Assembly: GCA_964370795.1 (NCBI GenBank)
Contig: CAYJME010000003.1
Coordinates: 1-42,926, forward strand
Origin: JAHFOW01 sp964370795
GTDB taxonomy: Bacteria; Planctomycetota; Brocadiia; Brocadiales; Brocadiaceae
Direction of reading: 5' to 3'
Length of the DNA stretch: 42,926 nt
The translations under genes and the position numbers were made by a program. Position 1 is the stretch's first letter. The number at the start of each line of letters is the position of its first letter. The notes under the pieces were generated by a model. It had not been told where the DNA came from. It was given only the letters and a program-made list of their open reading frames with translations, and made no database searches. Positions 7,917-15,682 of the stretch are shown piece after piece.

Positions 7917-8648
7917 CTATGTTGTTGAGTAACCCTTCCTGAGATGCTTCCATTTTACAATGCCGTACAGGGCACATCCTATTAAATAAATGCTCAACGC
8001 TATGGAAAGGGCAAGTTCGGGGGCGATAGCAAAAAAGAGTGCAGCGGCGGATAGTTCCAGGACGAATGCCCAGATGCCTTGCTTTATGCTAATCTTACCG
8101 GTAACATTAAAAAACGGGATTTTACTTACCATAAACACCGCAAGCGCAAAAGTTATAAATGGTAAGAGTGTTATTACGATGTTTGTGTTAAACCTGGTTT
8201 GAACAAAATGGTCGAGGATTATGAGTTGGGCAACCGTTCCACCCGAAAGCGTGGTTGGTAAACCGGTAAAAAAATGTCTCGGTGTTTTTGACCCTTCTTC
8301 CTTTTGGCTGTTGAACCTGGCCAGTCGAAGGGCAGAACATATCATGAAAAATAAGCCGATTCCCCAGAGAATACTTACGGGTAAACTATTGCAGGCGCTT
8401 ACCACGAGTAACGCAGGGGCAACGCCGAATGTCACCAGATCTGCCATGGAGTCCAACTGGGCGCCTATTTTACTGGAACTTTTCATCATACGCGCCAACC
8501 TGCCATCAAAAGCATCCAGTATCATCGCAGCAACGATTAACCACGCCGCAATCTCGAATCTCTGGTGTAAGACGCAAAGGATCGATGTGAACCCGCAAAC
8601 CATGTTTCCGAGTGTGACAATGTTCGGTATTGTTTCTTTTATTTTCAC
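7917..8648 (-). CDS. pssA: CDP-diacylglycerol-serine O-phosphatidyltransferase
   Basis: This is an integral membrane enzyme joining CDP-diacylglycerol and serine to make phosphatidylserine, the precursor of phosphatidylethanolamine. The CDP-alcohol phosphatidyltransferase signature DG-x2-AR-x8-G-x3-D-x3-D is complete (DGRLARMM, then GAQLDSMAD). The C-terminal half has several hydrophobic spans. The N-terminal IKETIPNIVTLGNMVCGF is typical of bacterial PssA type II. GTG 8648 is preferred over an upstream start at 8717 because GGGAGG lies about 8 nt before it. No phosphatidylserine decarboxylase gene is adjacent. Confidence 0.9.
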   Translation of the reverse strand: MKIKETIPNIVTLGNMVCGFTSILCVLHQRFEIAAWLIVAAMILDAFDGRLARMMKSSSKIGAQLDSMADLVTFGVAPALLVVSACNSLPVSILWGIGLFFMICSALRLARFNSQKEEGSKTPRHFFTGLPTTLSGGTVAQLIILDHFVQTRFNTNIVITLLPFITFALAVFMVSKIPFFNVTGKISIKQGIWAFVLELSAAALFFAIAPELALSIALSIYLIGCALYGIVKWKHLRKGYSTT

Positions 8649-9032
8649 TGAAAATCCTCCCGTGAGTTTTAAACTATCCCTTTGGCTCTTTTTTTCGCCA
8701 CCAAGACAACAAGTCACTAAGAAAAACTGAGTCTCTTCTCCCCTGTGTCACCCTCTCATGAAGGGGAAAGGCAACTTTGAAATCTATGATTAACAATAAC
8801 AAATATGATGCCTAAAATATGAAAATATATATTTTGTCGATAATTGTATAACTGTTTATAATTACGGTAGATATGACTACATGAAAATAAGAAAAAAAAT
8901 GGTAATCATTAAATTGTGAAATAGTGCAGTATTTTTACTGCGTTTGTGTGTGTATTTACTGCAGTTATTCGAAATTGTTCCAAGGGTCATTGTAAAGTTT
9001 ATGGTGTGTATCTTAATTTTACATCTTTTTTC

Positions 9033-9061
9033 TTGACACTGAACATTGATTGTGTTAATTT
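9033..9061 (+). promoter_or_regulatory. Candidate sigma70-type promoter upstream of the aquaporin
   Basis: TTGACA at 9033-9038 is followed after exactly 17 nt by TAATTT at 9056-9061. If used, the transcript would have an untranslated leader of about 230 nt containing two inverted repeats before the aquaporin start. Confidence 0.5.
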
Positions 9062-9150
9062 GTTTCAAATTTATGTCTTGTCCATAGTTAGGTATTGTTC
9101 ATACGTTCTTGAAAGGAGGTCGCTCAAGAATATTTTGTGAAAGCATAATT

Positions 9151-9174
9151 CCATATAAAAATACACTTATATGG
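9151..9174. repeat. Perfect inverted repeat in the aquaporin leader
   Basis: CCATATAA (9151-9158) and TTATATGG (9167-9174) are perfect inverted copies separated by 8 nt. It lies between the candidate promoter and the aquaporin start. It could be an operator or an RNA hairpin; the AT-rich arms would form only a weak hairpin, so protein binding is plausible. Confidence 0.5.
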
Positions 9175-9297
9175 AGTTTATAGAAGTAAGGGATAACCAT
9201 AATTTTAAAGAATCTTGCGAGTTAATAGTATAGTTAATAGTATAAATGATAATGTTCTTGCTGGTTTGGGAAAAGTAACTTATGGGAGAAATGTAAA

Positions 9298-9987
9298 ATG
9301 AATGCGTACAAAAAATATATGGCCGAGTTTGTTGGGACATTTGCGCTCGTTTTTATCGCGGCTGGTTCTGTATGCGCCGATTTTTATTTGAGACAATCGG
9401 GGGGGCAAGGACTGGGCCTTTTGGGTATTTCTATCGCTTTTGGCGTGGTCGTAAGCGCTGTTATCTATGCCACAAGTTATGTATCGGGTTCCCATGTTAA
9501 CCCTGCCGTGACCATATCGTTTTGGATTACAAAAAGGATGGACCCCAATACGGCGATTATGTATATAATCTCTCAAATTGCCGGCGCAACCGTGGCAGGG
9601 CTTGCGTTAAAAACCTTGTTTCCGGATGCGGCAAAGACTGTATATCTGGGAACATGTATGCTTGCGCCCGGCGTAACCATCGGCCGGGGGATACTGATGG
9701 AATTTATTATTTCCTTTCTTTTGATTTTTACCATTTATGGGACGCTTGTTGACCGAAGGGCGCCCGCTGGTTTTGCGGGACTTGCAATTGGATTGGTGGT
9801 GCTTTTTGGTTCGATGATTGGCGGGACGATCAGCGGCGGCGCTATGAACCCTGTCCGTGTATTTGGTCCGGCCATCGCTTCCGGGCAGTTTACCCATCAT
9901 TATGTCTGGTGGATCGGTCCTATTTTAGGCGGTATTTTAGGCGGTATTGTTTACGATAAGCTCTTTGCTGAACGCAAAAAGGGATAA
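9298..9987 (+). CDS. MIP-family aquaporin / small-solute channel
   Basis: This 229-residue inner-membrane channel has six hydrophobic spans. The first signature HVNPAVT (NPA at 68-70) is intact. The second reads AMNPVRVFGP, so the canonical NPA is NPV (184-186), while the selectivity-filter Arg that follows is kept (R187). By alignment to AqpZ, the helix-5 position usually His in water-specific channels falls at or near a small residue (Ser172), suggesting a wider pore; this is inference. GGGAG at 9283-9287 precedes ATG 9298. A terminator follows, so the gene is probably monocistronic. It could pass water, glycerol or ammonia. Confidence 0.85.
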   Translation: MNAYKKYMAEFVGTFALVFIAAGSVCADFYLRQSGGQGLGLLGISIAFGVVVSAVIYATSYVSGSHVNPAVTISFWITKRMDPNTAIMYIISQIAGATVAGLALKTLFPDAAKTVYLGTCMLAPGVTIGRGILMEFIISFLLIFTIYGTLVDRRAPAGFAGLAIGLVVLFGSMIGGTISGGAMNPVRVFGPAIASGQFTHHYVWWIGPILGGILGGIVYDKLFAERKKG

Positions 9988-10071
9988 AAAACAAAGTTTC
10001 AATTAAGATGTGCTTTTGATATGTGTTAAATCATACTGAAAAAAATGGTTTGTAAAAACAGACACAACTAT

Positions 10072-10112
10072 AAAGGGTAACGTGTAAATTTTTTATACGT
10101 TGCCCTTTTTTT
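10072..10112 (+). terminator. Rho-independent terminator after the aquaporin gene
   Basis: Arms AAAGGGTAACGTGTA (10072-10086) and TATACGTTGCCCTTT (10094-10108) form a long stem with one or two wobble or mismatched pairs, followed by a T run to 10112. It ends transcription of the aquaporin. It also shows that the TTG at 10100 cannot be the nth start. Confidence 0.8.
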
Positions 10113-10129
10113 ATGAGAGGGAACTGCGA

Positions 10130-10777
10130 TTGTTTAATATTGATGCTGTGTTGAAGATAATTGGGCAGGAAAATAAACGGTTTGTAGAACCCGTTGTTAC
10201 TACCGTTTCAAAAGAAAGAACCCCATTTCATGTTCTTATATCGTGTCTCTTAAGTCTCAGGACGAAAGATCAAACCACCCGAGATGCGTCACAAAGGCTC
10301 TTTGCGGTTGCTAATAATCCTGAAGATATAATGATGATACCTGTTGCAAGGTTTGAGAAGATTATCTATCCCGTGGGATTTTATCGAACCAAGGCGAGGA
10401 AGATTATAGAAATTTGCAAGGAATTAATTAAAACATACGATGGAAAGGTGCCTGATACCATTGATGATTTATTGAAGTTGAATGGGGTGGGGAGGAAAAC
10501 CGCAAATCTGGTAGTTACTCTAGGGTATAAAAAACCTGGGATATGTGTGGATACTCATGTTCATAGGATTACCAATCGTTGGGGATACGTTAAAACAAAG
10601 AACCCGCATGAGACCGAATTTGCCCTGCGCGAAAAACTCCCCCGGAAATACTGGCTTACCATTAATGACCTCCTGGTAACGTATGGTCAAAATATTTGTA
10701 CCCCAGTTTCACCCAAATGCAGTATATGCCGTATCAATAGTTTTTGTGAAAAGGCCGGGGTAGCACGATACCGATAA
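10130..10777 (+). CDS. nth: Endonuclease III
   Basis: This DNA glycosylase/AP lyase excises oxidised pyrimidines in base-excision repair. The helix-hairpin-helix LNGVGRKTANLV carries the catalytic Lys (about K123) and VDTHVHR the catalytic Asp (about D141). The C-terminal C-x6-C-x2-C-x5-C motif (CTPVSPKCSICRINSFC) binds a 4Fe-4S cluster. TTG 10130 is chosen: GAGAGG lies 9 nt upstream, whereas the longer TTG 10100 frame begins inside the preceding terminator. The length, about 215 residues, is normal for the family. Confidence 0.9.
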   Translation: MFNIDAVLKIIGQENKRFVEPVVTTVSKERTPFHVLISCLLSLRTKDQTTRDASQRLFAVANNPEDIMMIPVARFEKIIYPVGFYRTKARKIIEICKELIKTYDGKVPDTIDDLLKLNGVGRKTANLVVTLGYKKPGICVDTHVHRITNRWGYVKTKNPHETEFALREKLPRKYWLTINDLLVTYGQNICTPVSPKCSICRINSFCEKAGVARYR

Positions 10778-10813
10778 TTAATACGCAGGGAATTATCCAA
10801 AACGAATCTTACG

Positions 10814-10993
10814 GTGAAAGACAAAGAGATTCTCACCTCTTTTCTCAGGTTAGAGAGTAACGGTACCTTTGACTATAATGTTCCGCTTATGTCCACCAGA
10901 AAAATAAGCACATTATATGGCGAGATTGATAATTATAGTATTCCGGTGATTTCTGGCGCTAAGATGGACGCAGATGATGTGTTGAGCCGTTAA
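10814..10993 (+). CDS. Short unrecognised reading frame between nth and the kinase remnant
   Basis: A 59-codon frame from GTG 10814 encodes an acidic peptide beginning VKDKEILTSFLRLESNG and ending DADDVLSR. The frame is open upstream to near the nth stop, so it might be the end of something longer. I do not recognise it. It ends immediately before the histidine-kinase remnant and could be part of the same decayed gene or an independent small protein. There is no clear ribosome-binding site. Confidence 0.3.
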   Translation: MKDKEILTSFLRLESNGTFDYNVPLMSTRKISTLYGEIDNYSIPVISGAKMDADDVLSR

Positions 10994-11151
10994 TTTACGA
11001 AAAAGAAGGGTTGGAAAGGGATTGGACTTGGGTTATCTATATGTTATGATATTATAAAAAATCGCAGGGGAAATATTTTGTTGGATAGCACATTGGGCAA
11101 AGGGGCTGCATTCACGGTAATTTTACCGGAAAAGAGTAATGATAATGAATG
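10994..11151 (+). pseudogene. C-terminal remnant of a sensor histidine kinase
   Basis: Translated from 10994, the frame reads FTKKKGWKGIGLGLSICYD, then an IIKN helix, GKGAAFTVILPEK and a stop at 11149-11151. This is the G2 box and last strand of a HATPase_c domain; the HisKA helix, N box and G1 box are absent. The kinase body is gone, and a stop codon lies directly before the fragment. It overlaps the start of the REC-GGDEF gene by 13 nt, so the two were probably once a kinase-regulator operon. Confidence 0.75.
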
Positions 11152-12107
11152 AAATGGCTGATGAAAAAGAAAATCCGGTGCGTATCTTGGTTGTCGATGA
11201 CGAAGAAATAATTCGTGATTTACTGTGTGACAAACTTAATCAGGAAGGAATTAAGGTAACAACCGCAAAAGATGGTACCGAGGCACTTCAACTCATTCAG
11301 AAGGAACTGTTTGAAATCGTGATTACCGATTTAAAAATGCCTGGAATGAGCGGTATGGAACTCCTGTACCAGGTGATCAAGATTTGTCCGGATACGTGCG
11401 TGATAATCATGAGTGCATACGGTACGGTCGAATCTGCCGTCCAGGTTATGAAATCGGGCGCATATGATTATGTGTGTAAACCTTTTGAACTTGAAGAAAT
11501 AAAATTTATTGTTGGAAAGGCTGTAGAACGTCAGCGCCTTCTGCGTGATTCACGCATGGTAAAGCATTATAAATACCTTTCTTCTACCGATGGTTTAACG
11601 GGGGTTTACAATCACAGATATTTTCAGGAATATTTGGATTTTGAAATACAGAGGTCCGTGAAGAATCACAGCATGTTTGCACTCTTGTTTGCAGATGTAG
11701 ATAATTTCAAAAAATTTAATGACGCGTTTGGCCATGTAGCAGGGGATACGGTACTCCGGGAGTTAGCTACATTATTCAGAGGAAAGACAAGAAAGACGGA
11801 CTTCATCGCCAGATATGGAGGGGAGGAGTTTGCCATTGTTTTGCCAGATACACAACTTATTGGTGGTTTGCGTGTGGCAAGTCATATTATGAGAGAAATT
11901 CAATCAAGGAAATGGGTACAAACAGTTACCTCTCCCGAAGCAACAATTACCTTGTCTACGGGAGTCGTGGAATATCCCAGGGATGGACAGTTGAAAGGAG
12001 ATTTAATAAAAAAAGCAGATGAAGCCATGTATTTTGCCAAAAAAAACGGGAAGAACAAGGTATGTTATTTTAATGGGGGCCAGTTTGTTGAGTATAAAGA
12101 AATTTAA
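11139..12107 (+). CDS. Response regulator with GGDEF domain (diguanylate cyclase)
   Basis: Residues about 14-130 form a CheY-like receiver with acidic pocket D20-D21, phospho-acceptor D64 (VITDLKMPG), a Ser/Thr switch (S92) and K114. Residues about 148-310 form a GGDEF domain with GGEEF at 227-231, which makes cyclic di-GMP. An inhibitory I-site RxxD (RKTD, 218-221) lies the canonical five residues before it, predicting product inhibition. The layout is PleD/WspR-like. Its likely cognate kinase just upstream is only a remnant, so the present activator is unknown. The next TPR gene starts 1 nt after its stop. Confidence 0.88.
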   Translation: MIMNEMADEKENPVRILVVDDEEIIRDLLCDKLNQEGIKVTTAKDGTEALQLIQKELFEIVITDLKMPGMSGMELLYQVIKICPDTCVIIMSAYGTVESAVQVMKSGAYDYVCKPFELEEIKFIVGKAVERQRLLRDSRMVKHYKYLSSTDGLTGVYNHRYFQEYLDFEIQRSVKNHSMFALLFADVDNFKKFNDAFGHVAGDTVLRELATLFRGKTRKTDFIARYGGEEFAIVLPDTQLIGGLRVASHIMREIQSRKWVQTVTSPEATITLSTGVVEYPRDGQLKGDLIKKADEAMYFAKKNGKNKVCYFNGGQFVEYKEI

Positions 12108-12108
12108 T

Positions 12109-12840
12109 ATGGGTAGATTCTTAGCGGAAAAGAATGCAATAAAATATGTAATGTGTGTGTTATTGTTGATAGTATGCTTTATACCAGGGTGTGGAAACAA
12201 GGCAAACGAGCACAATAAGGAAGGCATTGTTTTATATAATAAGAAAAAATACGACGAGGCTATAACGGAGTTTAAAAAAGCGCTGGAACTGAACCCTCAT
12301 CACTACGACGCCCACTACCATTTGGGTATCTCATATTATGCTACAGGTTCGATTGATGCCTCCATTGTGGAATTAAAAAAGGCCATTGAAATAAATCCCA
12401 AAGAGCCTAGGACGCATTATAACATTGCCTTTGCTTATGTTGCAAAGGAACAGGTGAATAATGCAATTCCTGAATATCAGAAGGCAATAGAGTTGTACAG
12501 GGAAAAAAAAGACAAGAAAGAGGCGGAGTGTTATCTTTATATGGGAGTCGCTTACAGCCTGATAGAAAAACAAGATGATGCGCTCGCAGCATGTAAGAAA
12601 TCGCTCGAAATTAATCCAAACCTTGAGGACGGGCATTATTTTCTGGGCGCTTGTTATTATAAAAAGAACATGTATGATGATGCGATTGCGGAACTCAAAA
12701 AGGTTACTCAGATAAATCCACAGTCAGAAAAGGCGCACAGCCTGCTCTTTTTTATTTACGATAAACTGGGAAGAAACGAAGAGGCTATGGAAGAAGACCG
12801 TATATTGAAAAGGTTTACTCAGGAACGGCGGGCGCGATGA
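12109..12840 (+). CDS. TPR-repeat lipoprotein
   Basis: The protein has 243 residues from ATG 12109, which begins 1 nt after the preceding stop codon; the in-frame ATG 12019 would lie deep inside the GGDEF gene. A hydrophobic N-terminus ends in a lipobox-like FIPGC, then about six TPR units follow, each ending in ELNPxxxDAHYHLGISY-like turns. It is predicted to be an envelope scaffold. The stop overlaps the next start (ATGA), so the REC-GGDEF, TPR and ferritin-like genes form a coupled operon. Confidence 0.8.
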   Translation: MGRFLAEKNAIKYVMCVLLLIVCFIPGCGNKANEHNKEGIVLYNKKKYDEAITEFKKALELNPHHYDAHYHLGISYYATGSIDASIVELKKAIEINPKEPRTHYNIAFAYVAKEQVNNAIPEYQKAIELYREKKDKKEAECYLYMGVAYSLIEKQDDALAACKKSLEINPNLEDGHYFLGACYYKKNMYDDAIAELKKVTQINPQSEKAHSLLFFIYDKLGRNEEAMEEDRILKRFTQERRAR

Positions 12841-13073
12841 TGGATAATAAAAAAGATGTGAGAATGGAAAATGATCTAAAAATACTAGAACGGGCGCTTG
12901 CCCTGGAAGTTGATGCAATAAAACGATACCATGACCAGCATGATACCGTGAAAGACCCGGCGATTCATACGTTGTTAGAAGGGTTGCACAGAAATGAGGT
13001 TGATCATGAACGGATTATTCGTGAACATATCATACGGCTCGTGGGAAGCGGGAGCGATAAAATAAAGGATTAA
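12837..13073 (+). CDS. Small two-helix ferritin-like protein
   Basis: This 78-residue protein looks like half of a ferritin-like four-helix bundle. The first helix has ALEVDAIKRYHDQ (Glu-x6-Tyr) and the second has LHRNEVDHERIIREH with an ExxH metal-binding pattern. Dimerisation could rebuild a di-iron site. The start ATGATG overlaps the stop of the TPR gene. It sits upstream of a second, related protein with a zinc ribbon. The exact activity (iron storage, peroxide reduction) cannot be told. Confidence 0.6.
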   Translation: MMDNKKDVRMENDLKILERALALEVDAIKRYHDQHDTVKDPAIHTLLEGLHRNEVDHERIIREHIIRLVGSGSDKIKD

Positions 13074-13122
13074 GTAAAGATTTACGCGTAGAAATTTTAA
13101 AATTATACGAGCTGCATGGACC

Positions 13123-13147
13123 TCGTCGTGAGCGCTCAGTCGAACGA
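13123..13147. repeat. Second copy of a dispersed intergenic repeat core
   Basis: The segment TCGTCGTGAG, then a TCAGTCGAACGA stretch, matches the internal part of the 3943-4039 element (there on the opposite strand) with about two differences. It lies in the gap between the two ferritin-like genes. The CAACCCCC terminal arms are not present here. Confidence 0.45.
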
Positions 13148-13192
13148 CACTTGTTAATCTGTACACAATAGGTATTGACAGAAGGACGTACT

Positions 13193-13543
13193 ATGTATCA
13201 TGGTTATTTATCAGTCATCAAGATGATAGAAACAGATCTTGAGTTTGAGAAAGATGCGGTGCGGATTTATAATGAGTTTGCTGAAAAGGTTCACGACCCG
13301 CAGCTTAAACAGATGTTTTGGGAATTCGCCAAGGCTGAGACGGGGCATGTCAATGGACTTCGGAAACTGGCGCAGTTAATTAAAGATGGGGCACACGAGG
13401 TAAAGTTTTATTGTCCTGTATGCGGTTGGGAAGTGAATTTTGGCAGGAATCCAAAGATTGGAGATCATGCGCGATGCCGCATGTGCGGAGTAATTTTTGA
13501 ATTAATTGAAATTGGCGGGGATTACGATATTAGAAGATTGTGA
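13193..13543 (+). CDS. Rubrerythrin-like protein: two-helix ferritin domain plus zinc ribbon
   Basis: The protein has 116 residues from ATG 13193; AGAAGGA at 13180-13186 supports this start over TTG 13175. The N-terminal half has two helices with LEFEKDAVRIYNEF and AKAETGHVNGL (ExxH), as in rubrerythrins. The C-terminus has CPVCGW and CRMCG, a rubredoxin-like or zinc-ribbon metal site. Rubrerythrins reduce peroxide using electrons passed through the rubredoxin part. The following Grx-FTR fusion could belong to the same redox defence unit. Confidence 0.7.
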   Translation: MYHGYLSVIKMIETDLEFEKDAVRIYNEFAEKVHDPQLKQMFWEFAKAETGHVNGLRKLAQLIKDGAHEVKFYCPVCGWEVNFGRNPKIGDHARCRMCGVIFELIEIGGDYDIRRL

Positions 13544-13573
13544 TTACACGGTTTGAGATAAGCACGATAAAAT

Positions 13574-15517
13574 ATGGATATACGGGTATACAGAATATCA
13601 ACCTGCCACTGGTGCGATAAGGTGGAGGCTTTTTTAAAGAAATACGGTATTGTTTTCAAATCTGTAGTTATCGACGTAATGTCCGGCGATGAACAGGAAA
13701 AGGCGCTGGCTGAGGCTTATAAGCTCAGTAAGCAGCGATCCTTTCCGGTAACGTATATTGACGGGACGTGTGTTATTGGATTTCATGAGTCGAGGTTAAG
13801 GCATTTACTAAAATTACCCGCCAAAAAAGAAGGACACGAAAAGACAACGTTTGAAAGCGCCGAAGGCGAAGTGTACGAATTACCAGAAGGCATTAACCCT
13901 GAAACGATTGATAAAATGCGTGAATGGCTGGAGCGTGAGGCAAAAAGCCATAGCTATACCATCAATCCGGATAAAAGAATCGTCGAAGAAATTCTTATTG
14001 GGCTTGCCCGAAATGAAAAACGATACGGGTATAAGGCATGCCCCTGCCGTTTGGCTGTGGGAAAATATCAGTTAGATTGTGATATCATTTGCCCGTGTTC
14101 TTATTGCTTTTTTGATGTTGAGAAATATGGAAGATGTTATTGTACCCTTTTTGTATCCGACCGGTTTATTGCCGGCGACCCTGCCCTGCCGCACTATGTC
14201 CCGGATTCCCGTGAACGGGGAGAAATCGCTGGAGTTGAAGCAGTTAAAAGTGAGCCTCCTGCACCGACCACATGCTTAAGCACCATATTGTTCAAAACTC
14301 ATTCAAAAGTGGTGGGTTTTATGCAGGACGGGGCGCATAAGAATACTGCCAGAGAGGGGTTTTTAAATCTGGCAAAAAGCCTGGGTATAGATGTTCCTGC
14401 GATTCAATGGGGTGAAGAGAGGGCGCTAGGAAACGGAATTATAGACAATACAAAGGTCTTGATAAAACTGAAGCATTATGCCGATGCCTATACCTATCAA
14501 ATAACGTGCAACGCAACAGACATACAGGGGGTTAATGGAGAAAAATTATTTCAGAAAATAAATTATTTGGAACAAAAAAATAAACTATTTGAGTGTTCTA
14601 TAGCCATACCAAAGGGCATTGATATACAAGAAGACTTAAAGCGTCTTTCCCGTGAAAAAAAGTATATGAGTTATATATATAACAGATATCAGATCGTGAC
14701 GGGATTTGAAGGCGAAGGCATGGGGAAAGATATATTTATCCTTGCGTCCGATGATTCTGTATCCGATAGGGTGGTGGAAGAAATTGTTACCCTTGAGATA
14801 AATTATCATTTATTGAGTATTGAGCAACAACGGTATATCTTAGCTGAAGATAAGATGAATTATCTTGATTCCACGGTGATAGCGAGATTGGGGACTATCA
14901 GTATGAATTTGTCCCGATCACAGCCGGAAGAATTGAAAGGGTGGTTACATGGACTCAGCAACAACTTCGGTGAGGTTTCCGGCCTTGCAGGGGAATTAAG
15001 GCATCGCATGAACTACACTACTATGAAAGGCGATACAATCCGAAAAATCTTTAAAGACTGGGAAGAGAAGTCTGCTGCACTTCAGTATCCGTTACTTTCT
15101 CAATATTTTTTGGAAATTGCTGAAAATCTTTGTAATCAATACCAGCGTCTCTTTATACAGATAGATGGCATACGAAGGGAAGTGATAGATTTAATTTCTA
15201 TGTTGCGCACAAAGATAGACCTTATGGTACAGGAACAAAGTCTGGAACTCCAGCGGAGTATGGATGAAACCACAAGAACTCAGATGATTATGCAACATAC
15301 GGTAGAAGGTTTATCCGTGATTATCCTTTCATATTATACGATTCACCTTGCCGGGTTTATTTTTGAAAGCCTGGAGGCCGGCCATATAATTCATTCTACG
15401 GTAATTGTGAAAGCCGTTTTTATACCCATTGCAATAGGGATAAGCTGGTATCTTACGTTTCGCGCACGGCGTTTGATTAGAAAACATACGAAAAGTAGTC
15501 GAAGTAATAGAGATTGA
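13574..15517 (+). CDS. Fusion: glutaredoxin, FTR catalytic domain, DUF3422-like membrane region
   Basis: This 647-residue protein shows three parts. Residues 1-80 are a glutaredoxin with CHWC at 11-14 and the cis-Pro loop SFPVTYIDG. Residues about 115-205 match the ferredoxin:thioredoxin reductase catalytic subunit: CPC at 156-158, CPC at 173-175 and CYC at 188-190, the ligands of its 4Fe-4S cluster and redox disulfide, with extra Cys at 169 and 178. Residues about 300-640 resemble DUF3422, ending in QHTVEGLSVIILSYYTIHL and two membrane spans (about 578-598, 608-627). It suggests thiol electron transfer tethered to a membrane. The order of parts is seen; the function is inference. Confidence 0.8.
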   Translation: MDIRVYRISTCHWCDKVEAFLKKYGIVFKSVVIDVMSGDEQEKALAEAYKLSKQRSFPVTYIDGTCVIGFHESRLRHLLKLPAKKEGHEKTTFESAEGEVYELPEGINPETIDKMREWLEREAKSHSYTINPDKRIVEEILIGLARNEKRYGYKACPCRLAVGKYQLDCDIICPCSYCFFDVEKYGRCYCTLFVSDRFIAGDPALPHYVPDSRERGEIAGVEAVKSEPPAPTTCLSTILFKTHSKVVGFMQDGAHKNTAREGFLNLAKSLGIDVPAIQWGEERALGNGIIDNTKVLIKLKHYADAYTYQITCNATDIQGVNGEKLFQKINYLEQKNKLFECSIAIPKGIDIQEDLKRLSREKKYMSYIYNRYQIVTGFEGEGMGKDIFILASDDSVSDRVVEEIVTLEINYHLLSIEQQRYILAEDKMNYLDSTVIARLGTISMNLSRSQPEELKGWLHGLSNNFGEVSGLAGELRHRMNYTTMKGDTIRKIFKDWEEKSAALQYPLLSQYFLEIAENLCNQYQRLFIQIDGIRREVIDLISMLRTKIDLMVQEQSLELQRSMDETTRTQMIMQHTVEGLSVIILSYYTIHLAGFIFESLEAGHIIHSTVIVKAVFIPIAIGISWYLTFRARRLIRKHTKSSRSNRD

Positions 15518-15681
15518 GGAAAATATGGTGAATGTTGTCTCTCGGTATTTCTTGGTTTATTTGTGGGAATTATCAGTGATTTAATGGGCATTGGCGAGTA
15601 TTGCAAAAGATATTTGGAGTTGTAATGCCTTTAATAGCCTTGTATATGATTTTAAAAAAAGAAGGAATGGAGGATTGGTAA
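15518..15681 (+). pseudogene. Possible TauE/SafE permease remnant
   Basis: Two short frames in this gap read SVFLGLFVGIISDLMGIGE and, after a one-base shift, VLQKIFGVVMPLIALYMIL plus KKEG and a stop. They resemble the first helix (GIISGLMGIGGG type) and last helix of TauE/SafE-family exporters, with everything between deleted. It is short, so the match is weak; it could instead be a frameshifted small membrane protein. Confidence 0.35.
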
Positions 15682-15682
15682 G

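Larger units (their letters stand above)
8649..9297. other. Long AT-rich intergenic region with inverted repeats
   Basis: This 649-nt stretch lies between divergent pssA and aquaporin genes. It contains no supportable gene. It holds a candidate promoter (9033-9061), an inverted repeat TTCTTGA/TCAAGAA at 9106-9112 and 9124-9130 whose loop carries AAGGAGG, a perfect 8-bp inverted repeat at 9151-9174, and a short direct repeat GTTAATAGTATA near 9221-9244. The length and structure suggest a long regulated leader for the aquaporin. Confidence 0.5.

Noticed and set aside
8946..9140. 64-codon plus-strand frame upstream of the aquaporin
   Set aside because: Low-complexity composition, no ribosome site, no recognisable motif, and it overlaps the candidate promoter.
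10100..10129. TTG 10100 as the nth start
   Set aside because: It lies inside the right arm of the terminator hairpin; TTG 10130 has a well-spaced ribosome-binding site.
12019..12108. ATG 12019 as the start of the TPR lipoprotein
   Set aside because: It would add 30 residues overlapping the GGDEF gene and bury the lipoprotein signal; ATG 12109 places the signal at the N-terminus.
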